DNA from: an uncultured Verrucomicrobiota bacterium
GTDB lineage: Bacteria > Verrucomicrobiota > Kiritimatiellia > RFP12 > UBA1067
Length of the DNA stretch: 18,788 bases
Direction: 5' to 3'
Assembly (NCBI GenBank): GCA_945483525.1
Contig: CALYRV010000022.1
Coordinates: forward strand, 1-18,788
This document shows positions 16,554 through 18,788 of this stretch, piece by piece. Under the pieces are notes generated by a model. That model saw nothing but the letters and a program-made list of their open reading frames with translations, was not told the DNA's origin and ran no database searches. The position numbers and the translations under genes are program-made. Position 1 is the stretch's first letter, and every line of letters starts with the position of its first letter.

Positions 16554-17449
16554 GAACTCTTCACTTCCCTCCGGAACGGGACGGACGCCTGGGCGCCAGG
16601 ACGGGTGACGGAGATCGCCGTGGCCTGCTGCGCGAAGGCGATCGCGTCCTTACACGACTTACCTTCGGTCAGCGCGACGACGAACGCGCCGTTGAAGGTG
16701 TCGCCCGCGGCGACGCAGTCAACGGCCTTCACCTTCTTGGTCGGATAAAGCTTACGGCAGTTGCCGCAATAGACGCCCTTCGAACCCATCGTGATCAGCG
16801 CATGCTTGACGCCTTTCTTCAGGAGCGCATCAACGGCTTTCTGCGCGCTCTTGGAGTCCGTCACCTTGACCCCCGTAAGGATCTCGGCCTCGGTCTCGTT
16901 CGGCGTGACCCAGTCGAGCAGCTTGAAAAGCTCAGCGGGGAGCTTACGCGCAGGAGCCGGATTGAGAATCACCGGAACGCCGGCCGCAGAAGCGATCTTC
17001 GCCGCCGCGATCACGGTCTCGACCGGAGTCTCGAGCTGCATGAGAAGCGCGTCGGACGAAGCGATGTCCTTCTTGAACGGCGCGAGGTCCTTCGGCGAAA
17101 GCGTGCCGTTCGCGCCGAGCGCGACAGAGATCACGTTCTGTCCCTTCTTATCGACGAGGATAAGCGCGGTACCGGACGCATTCTTCTTGTCGACGATCAG
17201 CTTCGCGTCGACCTTGTCCTTCTTCATGTTCTCGGCGGTCTGCCGTCCGAACACGTCATCACCGACCTTAGCGATGAAGCGGCAGTTGCCCTTCTGCTTT
17301 GAAAGCCTGGCGACCGCTACGGCCTGGTTGGCGCCCTTGCCGCCCGGATTCATCAGGAATGTGCCGCCAGAGACGGTCTCGCCCGGAACGGGGATATGAT
17401 CGCCAGAGATAACCATGTCGGTATTCGTGCTGCCGAGAACTGTGATCAT
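16538..17449 (-). CDS. rbsK: Ribokinase
   Basis: 303-aa PfkB-family sugar kinase that phosphorylates D-ribose to ribose 5-phosphate with ATP in the cytoplasm. Evidence: N-terminal LGSTNTDMV, the sugar-binding GGKGANQA (37-44), NPAPA (163-167), NETEAE (184-189), and the catalytic anion-hole motif AAGDTFNGAF with base Asp250. The length is typical of RbsK, and the substrate motifs fit ribokinase better than fructokinase. The five final residues (TTNS and before) are encoded by a heptamer repeat, so the extreme C-terminus is probably not conserved. No Shine-Dalgarno site precedes the ATG. It is probably the first gene of the ribose/nucleoside cluster, starting 79 bp after the DUF1080 gene. Confidence 0.93.
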   Translation of the reverse strand: MITVLGSTNTDMVISGDHIPVPGETVSGGTFLMNPGGKGANQAVAVARLSKQKGNCRFIAKVGDDVFGRQTAENMKKDKVDAKLIVDKKNASGTALILVDKKGQNVISVALGANGTLSPKDLAPFKKDIASSDALLMQLETPVETVIAAAKIASAAGVPVILNPAPARKLPAELFKLLDWVTPNETEAEILTGVKVTDSKSAQKAVDALLKKGVKHALITMGSKGVYCGNCRKLYPTKKVKAVDCVAAGDTFNGAFVVALTEGKSCKDAIAFAQQATAISVTRPGAQASVPFRREVKSSTTNS

Positions 17450-17499
17450 AGGTATCAGGTTGAGGTCGAAGGTTGCGTTGAAGAATGGATCGCTAAATC

Positions 17500-17515
17500 A
17501 CTAACGACTAACAGC
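17500..17515 (-). repeat. Inverted partner of the rbsK-flanking heptamer repeat
   Basis: On the minus strand this reads GCTGTTAGTCGTTAGT. Its first 13 bases match GCTGTTAGTTGTT at 16541-16553 (+) in 12 of 13 positions, in the opposite orientation. The pair therefore brackets the ribokinase gene about 950 bp apart. The rest of the 79-bp gap before ribokinase holds no feature I can support. Confidence 0.6.
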
Positions 17516-17528
17516 CGTGCCCGAGGCA

Positions 17529-18662
17529 TCACTTGATCAGATCAGCATCTTTGAGGATGCCGCCGCGAACGAGGACCTTGAGGGCGTCGTTGACGGACTT
17601 CACTTCCTTCGCGTTCGTCGGCTTCATCTCGCGATACGCCTTGAGGGCGTTCGCGAAGCTCGTCTGATAATCGCCCTCGTTCGCATAAGCGACGACCTCG
17701 GCGAGCGCCTTGACCGTCTCGGCGTTCACGGACTTCGGATCGGCGATCTTCGCGAAGAGCTTCGCCGCGGTCTCGCGACGGAGTTTCATCACTTCGTTCG
17801 GATCGGCGCTCATCTCGGAATGGGTGAGATTGTCCCAGCGCGAGGCGAGGGGACGGATCCAGATGTTGCGGAAGGTGACTTCGCAACCGTGATCCTGGAG
17901 TCCGAGGAAGCCGGTGGTCGGATGTTCGGCGAGGGGGCGGCGACGGCAGTGGGTGGTCTGTCCCTCCATCTCCCAGTGATCCTGGACGAGAACGCCGTTG
18001 AAGAGGACCGTCACCGAGCCGGGATGAACGAGCTTGCCGTCGACCCAGCGCGGCTGATGGAAGACGATGTCGTAGACCTGCCATTCGCCGCACTTGCGCG
18101 CGGGATTGACGAGCGGCGGATTCTCGGCATAGACCGAGCCGGCCTGTCCGTCCGCGTAGTTGTCGACGTAACCGGGCTTGCCTTCCATCTCCTTCGAGGT
18201 GTTGTAGCTCTCGAGCACCTGGATCTCGTAGCCGTACTGGAAGCCCATCAGGAAGACGCCGGAGTTGCCGCGCATCTGCGGACCCTGTCCGAGCTCGACG
18301 TTGTCGGGGTTGTGGCGGTATTCGATGTGCAGCTGGCAATCGCCGAACTCGGCCTTGGTGCGGATCGAGCCGAGCCCCCAGCCGGGCTTCGAGGTGAAGC
18401 CGCCGTTCTTGATCTCCCACTTGGTAGGATTGCCCTTCTCGTCCTGCCAGTTGGCGTCCAACGACGCGCGCGTTCCGTCGAAGAGCACGATCGCGTCCGA
18501 AGGCGCGCCGCCGCACTTGTCCGCCGGCATGACCTTCGCGGGCTTGGGACGGTTCCAGTCGTGCACACTCCACGCGTGCTTGGCATCAGGAATGTCGCCG
18601 TAGAGTCCGGCGAACGAAACGAGCGGCGCAACCGCCGCGGCGGCAATGAGCAGTTTCTTCAT
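17529..18662 (-). CDS. Secreted DUF1080 protein (3-keto-disaccharide hydrolase family)
   Basis: 377-aa exported protein. Signal peptide 1-18 (cleavage after SFA), then a concanavalin-like DUF1080/PF06439 domain (about 57-275), with LFDGT near its start, GNSGVFLMG, YEIQVLESYN and NIWIRPL as family landmarks. Characterised relatives hydrolyse 3-keto-glycosides, a route common in Bacteroidota and PVC bacteria, but most members are untested. A helical tail (about 280-377), absent from single-domain members, is rich in Lys, Ala and Glu. The start is supported by AAGGAA (18671-18676), 8 nt before the ATG. No 3-keto-forming oxidoreductase lies within this window, so its partner must be elsewhere. 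It may act extracellularly on plant or host glycans. Confidence 0.88.
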   Translation of the reverse strand: MKKLLIAAAAVAPLVSFAGLYGDIPDAKHAWSVHDWNRPKPAKVMPADKCGGAPSDAIVLFDGTRASLDANWQDEKGNPTKWEIKNGGFTSKPGWGLGSIRTKAEFGDCQLHIEYRHNPDNVELGQGPQMRGNSGVFLMGFQYGYEIQVLESYNTSKEMEGKPGYVDNYADGQAGSVYAENPPLVNPARKCGEWQVYDIVFHQPRWVDGKLVHPGSVTVLFNGVLVQDHWEMEGQTTHCRRRPLAEHPTTGFLGLQDHGCEVTFRNIWIRPLASRWDNLTHSEMSADPNEVMKLRRETAAKLFAKIADPKSVNAETVKALAEVVAYANEGDYQTSFANALKAYREMKPTNAKEVKSVNDALKVLVRGGILKDADLIK

Positions 18663-18670
18663 GATTTTGG

Positions 18671-18696
18671 TTCCTTACTGAATAACTAATATTTTA
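18671..18696 (-). promoter_or_regulatory. Likely -10 box and ribosome-binding site of the DUF1080 gene
   Basis: TAAAAT (18691-18696) on the minus strand is a good -10 box, giving a leader of about 22 nt. AAGGAA (18671-18676) is the ribosome-binding site. No good -35 box is found 16-18 bp upstream (the best is TTTCAT), so the promoter probably needs an activator. Confidence 0.5.
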
Positions 18697-18738
18697 CCAA
18701 AACCAACCGACAGATGAAACCCCTCCCAAAGGACACCC

Positions 18739-18770
18739 TTATCCCACTTTTTCTGGGGTAATTTATCCCA
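18739..18770. promoter_or_regulatory. Operator-like TTATCCCA repeats upstream of the DUF1080 gene
   Basis: TTATCCCA occurs at 18739-18746 and again at 18763-18770, exactly 24 bp apart. Between them TGGGGTAA (18754-18761) forms an imperfect palindrome with the first copy (7 of 8, 7-bp spacer). The cluster lies about 45-75 bp upstream of the DUF1080 -10 box, a usual activator position. It could instead serve a divergent gene beyond the right edge. Confidence 0.5.
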
Positions 18771-18788
18771 GTTTTCAAAAAAGCCCAA

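Noticed and set aside
17540..17560. Small hairpin GCATC/GGATGC near the end of the DUF1080 gene as a terminator
   Set aside because: It lies inside the coding region, the stem is short and no T-run follows on the minus strand.
17542..18573. 343-codon second minus-strand frame over the DUF1080 gene
   Set aside because: Arg-rich out-of-frame reading of the same gene, with no homology that I recognise.
17517..18689. 390-codon open frame on the plus strand opposite the DUF1080 gene
   Set aside because: It is a mirror of a strongly GC-biased gene. The sequence is low-complexity (Leu, Arg, Val, Glu rich) with no family resemblance, while the minus-strand frame has a signal peptide, ribosome-binding site and DUF1080 motifs.

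Overview
The window reads as chromosomal DNA of a free-living or gut-type bacterium of the PVC superphylum, most likely Kiritimatiellota, Verrucomicrobiota or Lentisphaerota. This is inferred from three protein types together: a DUF1080 (3-keto-disaccharide hydrolase-like) secreted protein, a giant secreted DUF2341/LamG protein, and a NarL-type histidine kinase whose periplasmic part looks like tandem OB-fold modules. No rRNA or marker gene is present to settle the phylum. Every gene I can support lies on the minus strand, so the window is best read from right to left. I see no CRISPR array, transposase, integrase or phage gene.

Right part (about 18.8 to 13.2 kb): a secreted DUF1080 protein with a possible operator region upstream, then a compact sugar/nucleoside cluster. 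The cluster holds ribokinase, a GRP/DMT-type sugar transporter, an unrecognised 41-codon ORF in frame with the transporter, an exported nucleoside hydrolase and a DUF5009/HGSNAT-like membrane acyltransferase. The simplest reading is extracytoplasmic nucleoside (or N-riboside) cleavage, import of the pentose and its phosphorylation by ribokinase. The acyltransferase may follow in the same transcript. Its end carries a hairpin that overlaps the next promoter.

Middle and left part (13.1 to 0.3 kb): a strong sigma70-like promoter (TTGCAT-18-TATAAT) sits so close to the start of a 3055-codon gene that its mRNA is predicted to be leaderless. This gene encodes a giant Sec-secreted protein with two DUF2341-like and two Ig-like units, one LamG domain, several jelly-roll-like units and a lamin-tail-like domain. 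It is followed after 15 bp by a membrane histidine kinase, which overlaps its LuxR-type response regulator by 4 bp. A sugar-type nucleotidyltransferase follows 26 bp later. These four genes look like one transcription unit of nearly 13 kb that joins a giant exported glycan-binding-type protein to a dedicated two-component system. It is the most unusual part of the window.

Left edge (1 to 0.3 kb): a tRNA cluster, read as Arg(ACG), initiator fMet(CAT) and Pro(GGG, cut by the window edge), behind its own TTGCAC-18-TATAAT promoter. The initiator tRNA has a non-canonical anticodon-stem pair.
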